Assembly (NCBI GenBank): GCA_021372615.1
Contig: JAJFUB010000113.1
Location: forward strand, 1 to 64,000
Origin: a bacterium
Lineage (GTDB): Bacteria > Armatimonadota > Zipacnadia > Zipacnadales > UBA11051
Length of the DNA: 64,000 nucleotides
Direction: 5' to 3'
The position numbers were made by a program, and so were the translations under genes. Under the pieces are notes generated by a model. It did no database searches and was not told the DNA's origin. It saw nothing but the letters and a program-made list of their open reading frames with translations. Within the stretch, counting starts at the first letter, position 1, and each line of letters begins with the position of its first letter. This document shows positions 1 through 8,151 of this stretch, in pieces.

Positions 1-64
1 CCCCCCCCGCGACCTGCCTCGCCCCACGGCGCGCGGGCGAGGCCGCCCGCGCTACTGGAGGCAT
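1..64 (-). CDS. Possible start of next transporter gene (truncated by left edge)
   Basis: An ATG at 62-64 on the minus strand opens a frame that stays open to the window edge (reads MPPVARAASPARRG...). A TGAGGCGG ribosome-binding-like sequence lies just upstream. It begins 11 bases after the stop of the ABC ATPase, in the same direction. In HlyD-ATPase transporter operons the next gene is usually an ABC-2 type permease, so that is the best guess. Only about 21 codons are visible and none of them is diagnostic. Confidence 0.3.
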   Translation of the reverse strand, partial: MPPVARAASPARRGARQVAGG

Positions 65-75
65 GCGACACCGCC

Positions 76-1005
76 TCAGCGCCTGCCCTCCCCCGTCGTC
101 AGCGCCATGAACACGTCCTCCAGCGAGGGCTCGACCTCCTCGACCTGCGTGCAATCCACGCCGGCCTCGCGCAACGCGTCTTGCACGTCATCCACGACGA
201 CGCCGCGCCGCAGCACCACGTGCAGCCGGTCGCCGAAGACCTCCACCGACTGCACCGGCGCCAGCCGTTGCAGCAGCAACCGCGCCTCACGCTGCGCGGG
301 GCAGCGCACCGCCAACACGCGTCCGGGCATGGCCTGGCGCAGCCCGGCCGGCGTGTCGTGGGTCAGCAGGCGCCCCTCGAACATGAAGGCCAGTTGGTGG
401 CACCGCACGGCCTCGTCCATGTACGGAGTGGAGATGACGATGGTCACGCCCTGGCGCGGCAGGTCGTAGAGGATCTTCCAGAAGTCCCGGCGCGACACGG
501 GGTCCACGCCGGTAGTGGGCTCATCGAGGAACAGCACCTGGGGCCGGTGGATCAGCGCGCACACCAGCGCGAGCTTCTGCCGCATTCCGCCCGAGAGCCG
601 CCCCGCGAGACGGCGGCGAAAGGGCGTCAGGTAGGTGATCTCCAGCAGCTCGTCGCGGCGCTCTTCCCACCGGCCGCGCGGGACCTGGTACAGGTCGGCA
701 ATGTAGCGGATGTTCTCGTCAATGGTGAGATCGCGATGGAGGCTGAACTGCTGGGGGAGGTAGCCGATGACCTGCTTGACGGCCTCGGGATCGCGCACGA
801 CATCATGGCCCGCGACACGCGCGGCGCCGGCCGTGGGCTGCAGGATGCCGCACAACATGCGGAAGGCCGTGGTCTTGCCCGCGCCGTCCGGACCAACCAG
901 GCCGAGTATCTGTCCCGCCGGCGCCTGCAAGGTGAGGCCCTCGCAGGCGACGACCGCACCGAACTCCTTGCGCAGCCCTTGCACGTCGAGGGCTACGTCG
1001 GTCAT
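76..1005 (-). CDS. ABC transporter ATP-binding protein (efflux type)
   Basis: A 309-residue ABC ATPase. Visible motifs are Walker A GPDGAGKTT near residues 38-46, the signature LSGGMRQKL near 138, Walker B LFLDEPTTG followed by VDP, and a switch region before the C-terminal extension. The first strand (VQGLRKEFGAVVA) and the roughly 90-residue tail after the nucleotide domain resemble YbhF/CcmA-like drug or lipid exporters. Its start overlaps the stop of the HlyD-like gene by 4 bases (ATGA), so the two are translationally coupled. It would power export through a permease that probably begins at 64 and runs off the left edge. The substrate is unknown. Confidence 0.9.
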   Translation of the reverse strand: MTDVALDVQGLRKEFGAVVACEGLTLQAPAGQILGLVGPDGAGKTTAFRMLCGILQPTAGAARVAGHDVVRDPEAVKQVIGYLPQQFSLHRDLTIDENIRYIADLYQVPRGRWEERRDELLEITYLTPFRRRLAGRLSGGMRQKLALVCALIHRPQVLFLDEPTTGVDPVSRRDFWKILYDLPRQGVTIVISTPYMDEAVRCHQLAFMFEGRLLTHDTPAGLRQAMPGRVLAVRCPAQREARLLLQRLAPVQSVEVFGDRLHVVLRRGVVVDDVQDALREAGVDCTQVEEVEPSLEDVFMALTTGEGRR

Positions 1006-2651
1006 GGCCGTCGGCCCGGCGGGGTTCCCGTCGGCGCGGCCGACACCCCGCCCTGGGTCTCGATGACCGCATCCGCCGGCATGCCCGGTTTGAGCAGGCC
1101 CTCGTCATTGGCGACGGCGATCTCGACCGCGAAGACCGTGCGCGTTCGCTCCTCCTGAGTTTGCACGAACTTCGGGGTGAACTCCGCTTGCTGGGAGATG
1201 CGGCGCACCCGACCGGTGAAGGTGCGGTCCGGCTGCCCATCCACGGTGACGCGAGCGCTCTGCCCCAGCACGATCTGCGACAGCCTCGGCTCGGGCACGT
1301 ACACCGTGACCCATGTGTCGGAGAAGTCTACTTCCGTCGCGATGGCCGAGCCGGTCCGCACGACCTCACCCACGCGCAGGTGGGTGTCGTCTATCATGCC
1401 GGTGACCCGGGCCGTGATGCGGAACTTGTCCAGGCCGGCCTCGGCGGCGCGCACTGCGGCCTCGGCCTGCAGCACCTGCTCGCGCGCGGCCTGCGCTTCG
1501 GCCTGCCGTACGGCGACCTGCCGACGGTTCGCCTCGGCCAGCGAGAGCGCGGCCCGGGCCTCACGTACCTGCCGGCCGGCGATGGTCTTCTGGTGCGGAC
1601 GCGCCCCCTCCTGGGCCAGACGGAGCTGCGCCTGGGCCGCGGCCCGCGCTGCCTGGGCCTGCGCCACGGCCTGCTCAGCGCGCTGGATCTCCTCGGTGCG
1701 CGGACCCTTGCGGGCCAGCGTCAGCGCCTTCTCGGCGCTCCGCTGCTGGGCGAGGGCCTGCTGCACCTGTGCCCTGGCGGCGGTGATCTGGTCGGTGCGC
1801 GAGCCGGCCTTCACGAGATCGAGGCGCTCGCGGGCGGCCTTCAGGTCGGCCTGGGCGGCCTCGGCTGCAGCCTGGGCGGCATCGAGCTGTTGCGGCGCGA
1901 TGGCCCCCTGCACCACGAGGGTCTTGGCCCGTGCGTAGTCCTTCTGCGTCTTGTCGGCCGCCGTCTCGGCCTTGCGGACCGCGGCCTGGGCCTCCTGCAC
2001 TTCCTGCGGCCGGGCCCCGGCTTCCAGGTCGGCCAGGCGAGCACGCGCGGCCGCCAGCGCCGCGTCGGCCGCCTCCGCCGCCGCCGCGGCCTGCTCGATT
2101 TCCTCCGGCCGCAACCCCGCACGCAACTGCCTGAGTTGCGTCTCGGCCTGCCCCTGCGCCGCGGTAGCCTGGGCGAGCGCCGCCTGGGCCGCCCTGATCT
2201 CCTGCGGCCGGCTGCCGGCCAGCACGTCGGCCTGGCGGGCCTGGGCGGTGGCCATGCCTGTGGCGGCACGCTGTACGTCCGCCTCGGCAGTGCCCTGCTG
2301 GAGCGTCACGGCCTCCTGGGCGCGTTCCCACTGGGCCGTGGCGGCGGCCAGCGCCGCGCGGGCCTGGTCGAGGTTGGCGGCGGTGACTTCGCTCGCGACA
2401 ACCGCGATGAGTTGCCCGGCCTTGATGGGCATGCCCTTCTCGATCGGCCGCTCCACGATCACGCCCGCGACCTCAGAGGCGATCTCGATGGTGCGCGCCT
2501 CGACAATGCCGCTGGCGCGTACGAGGTTCGCCGGCTCCGCGTGGCGGCGGGACAGCACCAGGGCCGTCACACCCAGCGCGACGAGCAGCAGCACGATCGG
2601 GATGATCTTGCGGATCGGGGGGCGACGAGGCGTGGTCGGGGTCGTGTCCAT
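1002..2651 (-). CDS. HlyD/YbhG-family membrane fusion protein with expanded hairpin
   Basis: 549 residues. An N-terminal transmembrane anchor (about residues 15-33) is followed by a first half-lipoyl segment (ASGIVEARTIEIASEVAG), a very long Ala/Gln/Glu-rich coiled-coil hairpin (about 90-405), the second lipoyl half and beta-barrel (about 410-520) and a Pro-rich tail. The hairpin is built from a 33-residue repeat marked by G-x-R-[PT]-x-[EQ], with G at 146, 179, 212, 283, 316 and 349; a weaker GAIAPQQ copy near 249 fills the gap. It should be the periplasmic adaptor linking the ABC pump encoded next to it to the outer membrane. Family members are usually 320-420 residues, so this hairpin is long. 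Confidence 0.9.
   Translation of the reverse strand: MDTTPTTPRRPPIRKIIPIVLLLVALGVTALVLSRRHAEPANLVRASGIVEARTIEIASEVAGVIVERPIEKGMPIKAGQLIAVVASEVTAANLDQARAALAAATAQWERAQEAVTLQQGTAEADVQRAATGMATAQARQADVLAGSRPQEIRAAQAALAQATAAQGQAETQLRQLRAGLRPEEIEQAAAAAEAADAALAAARARLADLEAGARPQEVQEAQAAVRKAETAADKTQKDYARAKTLVVQGAIAPQQLDAAQAAAEAAQADLKAARERLDLVKAGSRTDQITAARAQVQQALAQQRSAEKALTLARKGPRTEEIQRAEQAVAQAQAARAAAQAQLRLAQEGARPHQKTIAGRQVREARAALSLAEANRRQVAVRQAEAQAAREQVLQAEAAVRAAEAGLDKFRITARVTGMIDDTHLRVGEVVRTGSAIATEVDFSDTWVTVYVPEPRLSQIVLGQSARVTVDGQPDRTFTGRVRRISQQAEFTPKFVQTQEERTRTVFAVEIAVANDEGLLKPGMPADAVIETQGGVSAAPTGTPPGRRP
1590..2216 (-). repeat. 33-residue protein repeats in HlyD coiled coil
   Basis: This stretch codes residues 146-354 of the adaptor. 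GSRPQE, GLRPEE, GARPQE, (GAIAPQQ), GSRTDQ, GPRTEE and GARPHQ recur at almost exactly 33-residue (99-bp) spacing, interrupted by about 4 extra residues before the degenerate copy. 33 residues is three hendecads, consistent with a regular coiled coil extended by unit duplication. Confidence 0.75.
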
Positions 2652-2679
2652 GACTGTCTCGCCTGGGATGTTGGTGCCG

Positions 2680-4431
2680 TCAGATCACATCCATGTCGTC
2701 GTCGAGTTCAAGCAGATCGTCCGCGTAGTCCTCGTCCTCCGCGGGGGCCTCCTCGCCAACCGGCATGATGACCGGCAGCACGATCGGCCGGCGACCTGTC
2801 AGCTCAAACAGGAACTTGGCGACGGAGGCCTTGATGCGATCGTACAGCTCCTCCGGGTCGTCGCCGGCGTCCTCATGGAAGCTATCGAGTGTGCGAAGCA
2901 TGACCTCACGCGTCGCCTCGATCAGGTCCTGGGCCTGGTCCATGTAGACGAACCCGCGCGAGTAGACCTCCGGTGGCGCCAGCAGTCGCATGGTGTCGCG
3001 CTCGACGACGAGGACCGGCAGGAAGATCCCCTCAGCCGAGAGGATCTGACGGTCGTTGAGCACGATGTCGCCCACATCGCCCACGCCCAGGCCATCCACA
3101 TTCACAGGTTCGGCCGGGACGTTCGCGGCGCGATAGCCCTTGCCGTTGCGGAACTCCACCGAGGCCCCGGCGTAGAGCACGAAGATGCGCTCGCGCGGCA
3201 GGCCCATATCACGGGCGAGATCGACGTACAAAACGAGATGGCGTTGGTCCCCATGGACCGGAATGGCGAACCGGGGCCGCGTGAGGGACAGCATGAGCTT
3301 GATCTCCTCACGGTACCCGTGGCCGGATACGTGCACGCCCTGGTCGCTGCCGTACACGACGCGCGCGCCCTCGGCGAACAGGTCGTTGATGACGCGCCAG
3401 ATCAGGGACTCATTGCCGGGGATGGCGCTGGCGCTCATCACGACGGTGTCGCCCGAGACAATGCGCACGTGGCGGTGCGAACCGCGCGCCATGCGCGCCA
3501 GGGCCGATAGCGGCTCGCCCTGGCTGCCGGTGGTGATGACGGTCACTTCGCGCGGGGGCAGTTCGTCAATGTCCCGCACATCCACCATGGCCTCGGGCGG
3601 CACGTGCAGGTAACCCAGTCGGGCCGCGACCCCGGTCAGGCGCTCCATGCTACGCCCGGTCACGGCGACCTTGCGGCCGCAGCCCATGGACTGGTCAATG
3701 ACTTGCTGGATGCGCCCGAGGTTCGAGGCGAAGGTGGTGATGATGACACGGCCCTGCGCATCGCGCAGCAGGTTGTGCAAGGTCTCGCCGACAACGCGCT
3801 CAGACGGGGAGTAGCCGGGGCGCTCGACATTGGTGCAGTCCGAGAGCAGGCACAGCAGGCCGTCCTCACCCATCCGCGCCAGCCGCTGGAAGTCCGGCCC
3901 GGGGCTGCCGATGGGTGTCTGGTCGAACTTGAAGTCGCCGGTGTGGAAGAGATCGCCCGCAGGGGTCCGGACGAACAGCCCCATGCCGTCGGGGATGCTG
4001 TGGCTGACGCGCACCAGCTCGATGTCGAAGTCCCCCATGCGCTCCGGTATGCCCGGCTCCATCTCGATCAGTTCGCTGCCCTCGACCGGATGGAACTCCT
4101 GCAGCTTGGCCTCCAGCAGACCGAGCGTCAGGCGCGTGCCGTAGACGCGGATGGGGATCTTCTCCATCAGATACGGCACAGCGCCCAGATGGTCTTCGTG
4201 ACCGTGGGTCAGCACGACGCCGGCGAACTGGTCGGCGTTCTGCAGCACGTAGGTCATGTCCGGGATGATGACGTCCACGCCGGGGTGCTGCTCGTCGGGG
4301 AACATCAGGCCGCAATCCACGGCAATCATGCAGCCCTGACGGGCCACGAGGGTCATGTTCTTGCCGATGTCGCCGGTGCCCCCCAGGGAGATGACCCGCA
4401 CCGCATCCTCAAAGCCCGCCAAGACGTCCAA
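2680..4431 (-). CDS. rnj: Ribonuclease J
   Basis: 583 residues, a metallo-beta-lactamase/beta-CASP ribonuclease for 5'-3' exonucleolytic and endonucleolytic RNA decay and rRNA processing. The zinc motif THGHEDHLG is near residue 75. The conserved start (VRVISLGGTGDIGKNM) and the late beta-CASP histidine motif AIPVHGDQRHL are present. The C-terminus is a short, very acidic tail (EDEDYADDLLELDDD), unlike the usual ordered C-terminal domain end. The start used is TTG at 4431, because it places the normal number of residues before VRVI and lies 6 bases after the upstream stop. It follows the uracil-DNA glycosylase gene in the same direction. Confidence 0.93.
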   Translation of the reverse strand: MDVLAGFEDAVRVISLGGTGDIGKNMTLVARQGCMIAVDCGLMFPDEQHPGVDVIIPDMTYVLQNADQFAGVVLTHGHEDHLGAVPYLMEKIPIRVYGTRLTLGLLEAKLQEFHPVEGSELIEMEPGIPERMGDFDIELVRVSHSIPDGMGLFVRTPAGDLFHTGDFKFDQTPIGSPGPDFQRLARMGEDGLLCLLSDCTNVERPGYSPSERVVGETLHNLLRDAQGRVIITTFASNLGRIQQVIDQSMGCGRKVAVTGRSMERLTGVAARLGYLHVPPEAMVDVRDIDELPPREVTVITTGSQGEPLSALARMARGSHRHVRIVSGDTVVMSASAIPGNESLIWRVINDLFAEGARVVYGSDQGVHVSGHGYREEIKLMLSLTRPRFAIPVHGDQRHLVLYVDLARDMGLPRERIFVLYAGASVEFRNGKGYRAANVPAEPVNVDGLGVGDVGDIVLNDRQILSAEGIFLPVLVVERDTMRLLAPPEVYSRGFVYMDQAQDLIEATREVMLRTLDSFHEDAGDDPEELYDRIKASVAKFLFELTGRRPIVLPVIMPVGEEAPAEDEDYADDLLELDDDMDVI

Positions 4432-4437
4432 CGTTGC

Positions 4438-5004
4438 TCACTCCGTCACTGACAGAAAGTTCTTCAGCCGCTGCATGTCCTGCACCAGCACCGCCTCGAG
4501 GCTCGGCTGGTGCAGCGCCGCGGCCGGATGGTAGAGCGGAACATAGGTGATTCCCTCGACTTCTTGCGGCACGCCGTGGACCTTGCCCATGGACGCGCCC
4601 GGCGACAGCAACGTGTGCGTGGCCGGCTTGCCCAGCAGGCAGATGACACGTGGCGTCAGGAGGGCGATCTGTGCGTCCAGGTAGGGTCGGCACGCGACGG
4701 CCTCCCCCGGCAGAGGGTCGCGGTTGCGCGGCGGACGACACTTCACGATGTTGGTGATGTAGATGTCCTCGCGGCGCAGTCCGGCCTGCGCCAGCAGCCG
4801 GTTGAGGAACTGCCCGGCGGCGCCCACGAAGGGTCGGCCACTGCGGTCCTCCTGCTCGCCGGGGCCCTCTCCGATGAACATGATGCGTGCGTTCACCGGC
4901 CCCTCACCCGGCACCGCCTGCGTGCGAGTGGACGCCAGAGCGCAGCGCCGGCACGTGGCGATCTCCTGACCGAGTTCGGCGAGCATGGCGGCTCTGTCAG
5001 CCAT
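4438..5004 (-). CDS. Type-4 (Fe-S) uracil-DNA glycosylase
   Basis: 188 residues. It matches family-4 UDGs, which excise uracil from DNA and carry a 4Fe-4S cluster. The N-terminal CRRC pair, PGEGP, the active-site motif GEGPGEQED, the Cys in NIVKCRPP, a further Cys in AVACRPYL and the late LYHPAA motif are all visible. A GGAG site lies 7 bases before the ATG, and 22 bases separate it from the dapA stop, so it is probably co-transcribed with dapA and the RNase J gene. Confidence 0.92.
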   Translation of the reverse strand: MADRAAMLAELGQEIATCRRCALASTRTQAVPGEGPVNARIMFIGEGPGEQEDRSGRPFVGAAGQFLNRLLAQAGLRREDIYITNIVKCRPPRNRDPLPGEAVACRPYLDAQIALLTPRVICLLGKPATHTLLSPGASMGKVHGVPQEVEGITYVPLYHPAAALHQPSLEAVLVQDMQRLKNFLSVTE

Positions 5005-5026
5005 GGCGACTCCGGAGCGACGGTGT

Positions 5027-5914
5027 CTAGACCAGCCCGAGGCCCTCGCACGCCTGCCGTATGGTGGCGGTATCGCTGTCGGAGGCCGGCACCAGCGGCA
5101 GCCGGAGACCCCCGACCGGGAAGCCGATGATCTCCAGCCCGCGCTTCACGCAGGGGGGGTTGCCGGAGGCCAGGAAGCAGGCCTTGACGATGGGGATGAG
5201 CGACTGGTGCGTCCGCGCGGCCGCCGCCACGTCCCCGGCCTGGAACTGGCGGATCATCTCCGCGATCTGCTTGCCGGCCAGGTGAGAGGCAACGCTGATC
5301 ACACCGACGCAGCCGACCGCGAGCATCGGCAGAGTCAGCATGTCCTCGCCCGAGTACACCGTGAAGCCCTCCGGGGCACCGGCGCAGATCACACTGATCT
5401 GCTCCAGGTCGCCACTGGCTTCCTTGATCGCTACGATGTTGCTGACCTCACTGGCCAGGCGCAGCACGGTGGCGGCCTCGATGTTCTTGCCGGTGCGAGC
5501 CGGGACGTTATAGAGGATGACCGGCAGGTCCGTCACCGCGGCGACGGCCTTGAAGTGCTCGTAGAAGCCGGCCTGCGAGGGCTTGTTGTAGTAGGGCCCG
5601 GTGAGCATGACGCCATCAAGGCCCAGGTCGGCCACGGCTTGCGTGAGCTCGATGCTGTCGGCGGTGTCGTTGTTGCCGGTGCCGGCGATGACAGTGGCGG
5701 TCTGGCCGACTGCCTCCTCCACGACGCGGAACAGATCGAGCTTCTCTTGCGTGGTTGTCGTTGGCGCCTCACCGGTGGTGCCGGCCACGACGATGCCGTC
5801 CGAGCCGTTCTCCACCAGCATGACAGCCAGTTGCGCAGCACGATCCAGATCAACGCGCAGCTCCGCGTCGAAGGGTGTCACCATTGCCGTCAGTACGTTG
5901 CCGAAGCCAGCCAT
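5027..5914 (-). CDS. dapA: 4-hydroxy-tetrahydrodipicolinate synthase
   Basis: 295 residues, TIM-barrel aldolase condensing pyruvate with aspartate semialdehyde in lysine and diaminopimelate synthesis (cytoplasm). The family start GNVLTAMVTPF, the GTTGEAPT phosphate loop, the active-site Tyr of LTGPYYNKPSQ, the YNVPARTG motif and the Schiff-base Lys in VAIKEASG are present. I use the ATG at 5914 rather than 5971, because AAGGAGG lies 12 bases upstream and the protein then starts at the normal place. Confidence 0.95.
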   Translation of the reverse strand: MAGFGNVLTAMVTPFDAELRVDLDRAAQLAVMLVENGSDGIVVAGTTGEAPTTTTQEKLDLFRVVEEAVGQTATVIAGTGNNDTADSIELTQAVADLGLDGVMLTGPYYNKPSQAGFYEHFKAVAAVTDLPVILYNVPARTGKNIEAATVLRLASEVSNIVAIKEASGDLEQISVICAGAPEGFTVYSGEDMLTLPMLAVGCVGVISVASHLAGKQIAEMIRQFQAGDVAAAARTHQSLIPIVKACFLASGNPPCVKRGLEIIGFPVGGLRLPLVPASDSDTATIRQACEGLGLV

Positions 5915-5977
5915 CTCAGCTATGTTCCTCCTTGGGCAGGTGCGCCCGCTCAGCAGCGAGAGCATGAGCATACACGA

Positions 5978-6009
5978 TTCTTCCTCACGGGGGAAGAACC
6001 CTTCTTCCC
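5978..6009 (-). promoter_or_regulatory. Competing hairpins in dapA leader
   Basis: GGGAAGAA (5991-5998) can pair either with TTCTTCCC (6002-6009, loop of 3) or with TTCTTCC (5978-5984, loop of 7). The two pairings are mutually exclusive and lie about 65-95 bases before the dapA start on the transcript. This is the layout of a transcription or translation attenuator, but there is no T-run, so function is a guess. Confidence 0.3.
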
Positions 6010-6070
6010 GGCGAGTGTCATCGGGAGGCGTGGGCCAAGGGGGGGACGAGAAGGCTGCCGGGGAAGACGA

Positions 6071-6095
6071 CGCCGCCGAAGCCTTCTCGGCGGCG
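6071..6095. other. Stable GC-rich hairpin
   Basis: CGCCGCCGA (6071-6079) pairs with TCGGCGGCG (6087-6095) across a 7-base loop. It lies between the H1-like gene terminator and dapA. A second-stage terminator or a repeat remnant are both possible. Confidence 0.4.
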
Positions 6096-6172
6096 CATGG
6101 GAACGTCTACTGCTCTACGGAATGGCCCTCACGCATTGCCCGCTTCTACTCGGCGCCCCGGTCGGGGGTCGG

Positions 6173-6207
6173 CCTGCGCAGAGCCCAGGGCCCGGGCTCT
6201 GCGCAGG
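6173..6207 (-). terminator. Terminator hairpin of H1-like gene
   Basis: A perfect 14-bp stem: CCTGCGCAGAGCCC (6173-6186) against its complement (6194-6207), with a 7-base loop. It begins 11 bases past the stop of the H1-like gene. There is no U-run, as is common for terminators in very GC-rich genomes. Confidence 0.6.
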
Positions 6208-6217
6208 CCCGGCAGGA

Positions 6218-6451
6218 CTACTTCCTCTTCGGTGCGGCCTTCTTCGGTGCGGCCTTCTTCGGTGCAGCCTTCTTCGGCGCGGCCTTCTTCGGTGCGGCCT
6301 TCTTCGGTGCGGCCTTCTTCGGTGCGGCCTTCTTCGGCGCGGCCTTCTTCGGTGCAGCCTTCTTCGGTGCCGCCTTCTTCGGCGCGGCCTTCTTCGGTGC
6401 AGCCTTCTTTGGCGCGGCCTTCTTAGCCGCCGCTGCGCAGCACTTGGCCAT
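6218..6451 (-). CDS. Histone H1-like (AAPKK)n basic protein
   Basis: 77 residues: MAKCCAAAAKK, then twelve AAPKK repeats and a final AAPKRK. It resembles the Lys/Ala/Pro-rich tails of eukaryotic H1 and bacterial Hc1/AlgP-like proteins, and very probably binds DNA or RNA by charge. It has no other domain, unlike most bacterial relatives. AAGGAG lies 10 bases before the ATG, a near-consensus promoter drives it and a 14-bp hairpin ends it, so it is a single-gene unit. The two cysteines near the N-terminus are unexplained. The opposite strand reads as a Phe/Ala repeat only because of the repeat. Confidence 0.85.
   Translation of the reverse strand: MAKCCAAAAKKAAPKKAAPKKAAPKKAAPKKAAPKKAAPKKAAPKKAAPKKAAPKKAAPKKAAPKKAAPKKAAPKRK
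6239..6418 (-). repeat. 12 x 15-bp coding tandem repeat
   Basis: Twelve 15-base units (GGTGCGGCCTTCTTC on the plus strand, with third-base variants such as GGCGCGG or GGTGCAG) encode AAPKK. Such arrays change copy number by slippage, so length probably varies between strains. Confidence 0.85.
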
Positions 6452-6506
6452 CGAAGTACGCTCCTTTATGAGAGGTAGGCCGATTGCGGCAAGCGTGTGT
6501 GACTGT

Positions 6507-6535
6507 ATATAACCCTTGTACTGTCATCTTGTCAA
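6507..6535 (-). promoter_or_regulatory. Sigma-70-type promoter of H1-like gene
   Basis: On the minus strand TTGACA (6530-6535), a 17-base spacer and TTATAT (6507-6512). Predicted start of transcription is near 6500, giving a leader of about 50 bases. Confidence 0.7.
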
Positions 6536-6605
6536 CAGGTTCTGTACCGGTTAGTCCACATTAGCGAGGAAAAGTTAGCCAATGCTATGCTGCGATTCAC
6601 GCACC

Positions 6606-8138
6606 TCATCGCTGCACGAGATCGGCCAACGCAGTGAAGTCGCCGGCAAGATGCTCATAGAGACGACGGTACAACTGGTAGTATCCCTCGTATGTAGCCA
6701 CTGCCTCCGCTCGTGGCGTCAGCGCGTGGACGACCCTGATGGTCTGCCGGCATGCGCTCACGACGTCTGCGTATACGCCCGCGCCGACGCCGGCCAACAA
6801 CGCGGCGCCGAAGGCCGCACCCTCGTCCACATTGATGACGCTCATCTCGCGCTGCGACACATCGGCCTGTATCTGTCGCCACAGTTCGCTGCGAGCTCCT
6901 CCACCGGAGGCGCGCACTTGCGGCATGTCCACCCCCAGCGCCGCGATGAGGTCAAAGGAGTCGCGCAGGCCATAGGCCACGCCCTCGAGGACGGCACGCG
7001 CGAGGTGGCGCTTGGTGTGGCGCAGGCTCAGTCCGAAGAGCACTCCGCGCGCGTTCGGGTCGGGGTAGGGTGTGCGCTCGCCGGTGAGGTACGGCAGGAA
7101 GATGAGGCCCTCGCTGCCGACGGGAGCGGTGGCGGCCTCGGCGGTCATCAGCTCATACGGATCACGGTCGAGCTGCCCGGCCACGGCGCTCTCGGCGGCG
7201 AAGAGCGTATCCCGCAGCCAGCGCAGGGACCCGCCCGCCGCGAGCATCACGCCCATGACGTGCCACTTGCCGGGCACGGCGTGGCAGAAGGTGTGTGTCC
7301 GCAGCTTCGCATCCATCGCCGGCTCGTCCAAGTAGGCGAACACGACGCCGGAAGTGCCGGTCGTGCAAGAGACGGCGCCGGGCTCGACGATGCCGTTGCC
7401 GACGCCGCCCGCGGCCTGATCGCCCCCACCGCCGACGACCGGCGTCCCGGCCCGCAGGCCGGTCAGAGCCGCGACGTCAGCCGTAATGGCGCCCGTCACG
7501 TCGGGCGACTCGTACACGCGCGGGAACCACTCGCGGGGCAAGTTCAGCTTGCTCAGAATCGCCTCGGACCAGCGGCGCTGCGGCACGTTGAACAGCGCTG
7601 TGCCCGAGGCGTCCGAGACCTCAGTCGCGTACTCGCCGGTCAGGCGGTAGCGCACGTAGTCCTTGGGCAGCAGCACCTGCGCGATCCGCTCGTACTGGCG
7701 CGGCTCATGGTCGCGCAGCCAGATGATCTTGGGCGCCTGGAAGCCCGTCAGCACGGGGTTGCACGTCTCGGAGACGATGGTCCTGCGCCCGACCTTGTCC
7801 GTGATCCAGGCACACTGCTCCGCCGTCCGCTGGTCGTTCCACAGCAGGGCCCGGCGGATGACCTGTCCGCTCACATCCAGGAACACCGAGCCATGCATCT
7901 GGCCCGACAGTCCCACGCCGACGATGCGGTCCGCGCTGACACCGCTCTCGGTCAGCACGCGCCGGATCGACTCCGCAGTCGCCTGCCACCAGTCCTCGGG
8001 CTCCTGTTCGGACCAGCCGGGCTGTGGCGAGTACAGCGGGTACTCGACAGTCACCCGCGCCTTGAGCTTGCCCCGATGGTCCACCACGATGGTCTTGGCC
8101 CCGGTGGTGCCGACATCAATGCCCAGCAGGTATGGCAT
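6606..8138 (-). CDS. xylB: Xylulokinase (FGGY family)
   Basis: 510 residues. FGGY kinase phosphorylating D-xylulose (or a similar ketose) with ATP. The N-terminal ATP-binding start LLGIDVGTTGAKT, the family motif GLSGQMHG, substrate-site LLWNDQRT, GGGGDQAAGGVGNG and the C-terminal RASGGGARSELW are visible. The start at 8138 is chosen because AGGTGGGG precedes it and the protein then begins at the FGGY domain. It is the last gene of a minus-strand run that includes two sugar-isomerase-like TIM barrels and glycerate kinase. Substrate specificity within FGGY kinases is hard to fix by eye. Confidence 0.9.
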   Translation of the reverse strand: MPYLLGIDVGTTGAKTIVVDHRGKLKARVTVEYPLYSPQPGWSEQEPEDWWQATAESIRRVLTESGVSADRIVGVGLSGQMHGSVFLDVSGQVIRRALLWNDQRTAEQCAWITDKVGRRTIVSETCNPVLTGFQAPKIIWLRDHEPRQYERIAQVLLPKDYVRYRLTGEYATEVSDASGTALFNVPQRRWSEAILSKLNLPREWFPRVYESPDVTGAITADVAALTGLRAGTPVVGGGGDQAAGGVGNGIVEPGAVSCTTGTSGVVFAYLDEPAMDAKLRTHTFCHAVPGKWHVMGVMLAAGGSLRWLRDTLFAAESAVAGQLDRDPYELMTAEAATAPVGSEGLIFLPYLTGERTPYPDPNARGVLFGLSLRHTKRHLARAVLEGVAYGLRDSFDLIAALGVDMPQVRASGGGARSELWRQIQADVSQREMSVINVDEGAAFGAALLAGVGAGVYADVVSACRQTIRVVHALTPRAEAVATYEGYYQLYRRLYEHLAGDFTALADLVQR

Positions 8139-8151
8139 GGGTTCACCCCAC

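Larger units (their letters stand above)
5915..6217. other. 303-bp gap upstream of dapA
   Basis: No convincing gene in either strand. It holds the dapA leader with two competing hairpins (5978-6009), a GC-rich hairpin (6071-6095) and the terminator of the H1-like gene (6173-6207). I found no clear promoter for dapA, which may be transcribed partly by read-through. Confidence 0.6.

Noticed and set aside
1161-2768. Plus-strand frame of 535 codons over the HlyD gene
   Set aside because: An open shadow caused by high GC; it has no recognisable domain and the minus-strand HlyD protein is clear.
6239-6418. CRISPR or satellite repeat
   Set aside because: 15-bp units without spacers encode an in-frame repeated protein with its own promoter and ribosome-binding site.
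5601-6512. Long plus-strand frame with repeated GAAFF
   Set aside because: It is the antisense of the AAPKK repeat and of dapA; codon pattern and ribosome-binding sites favour the minus-strand genes.
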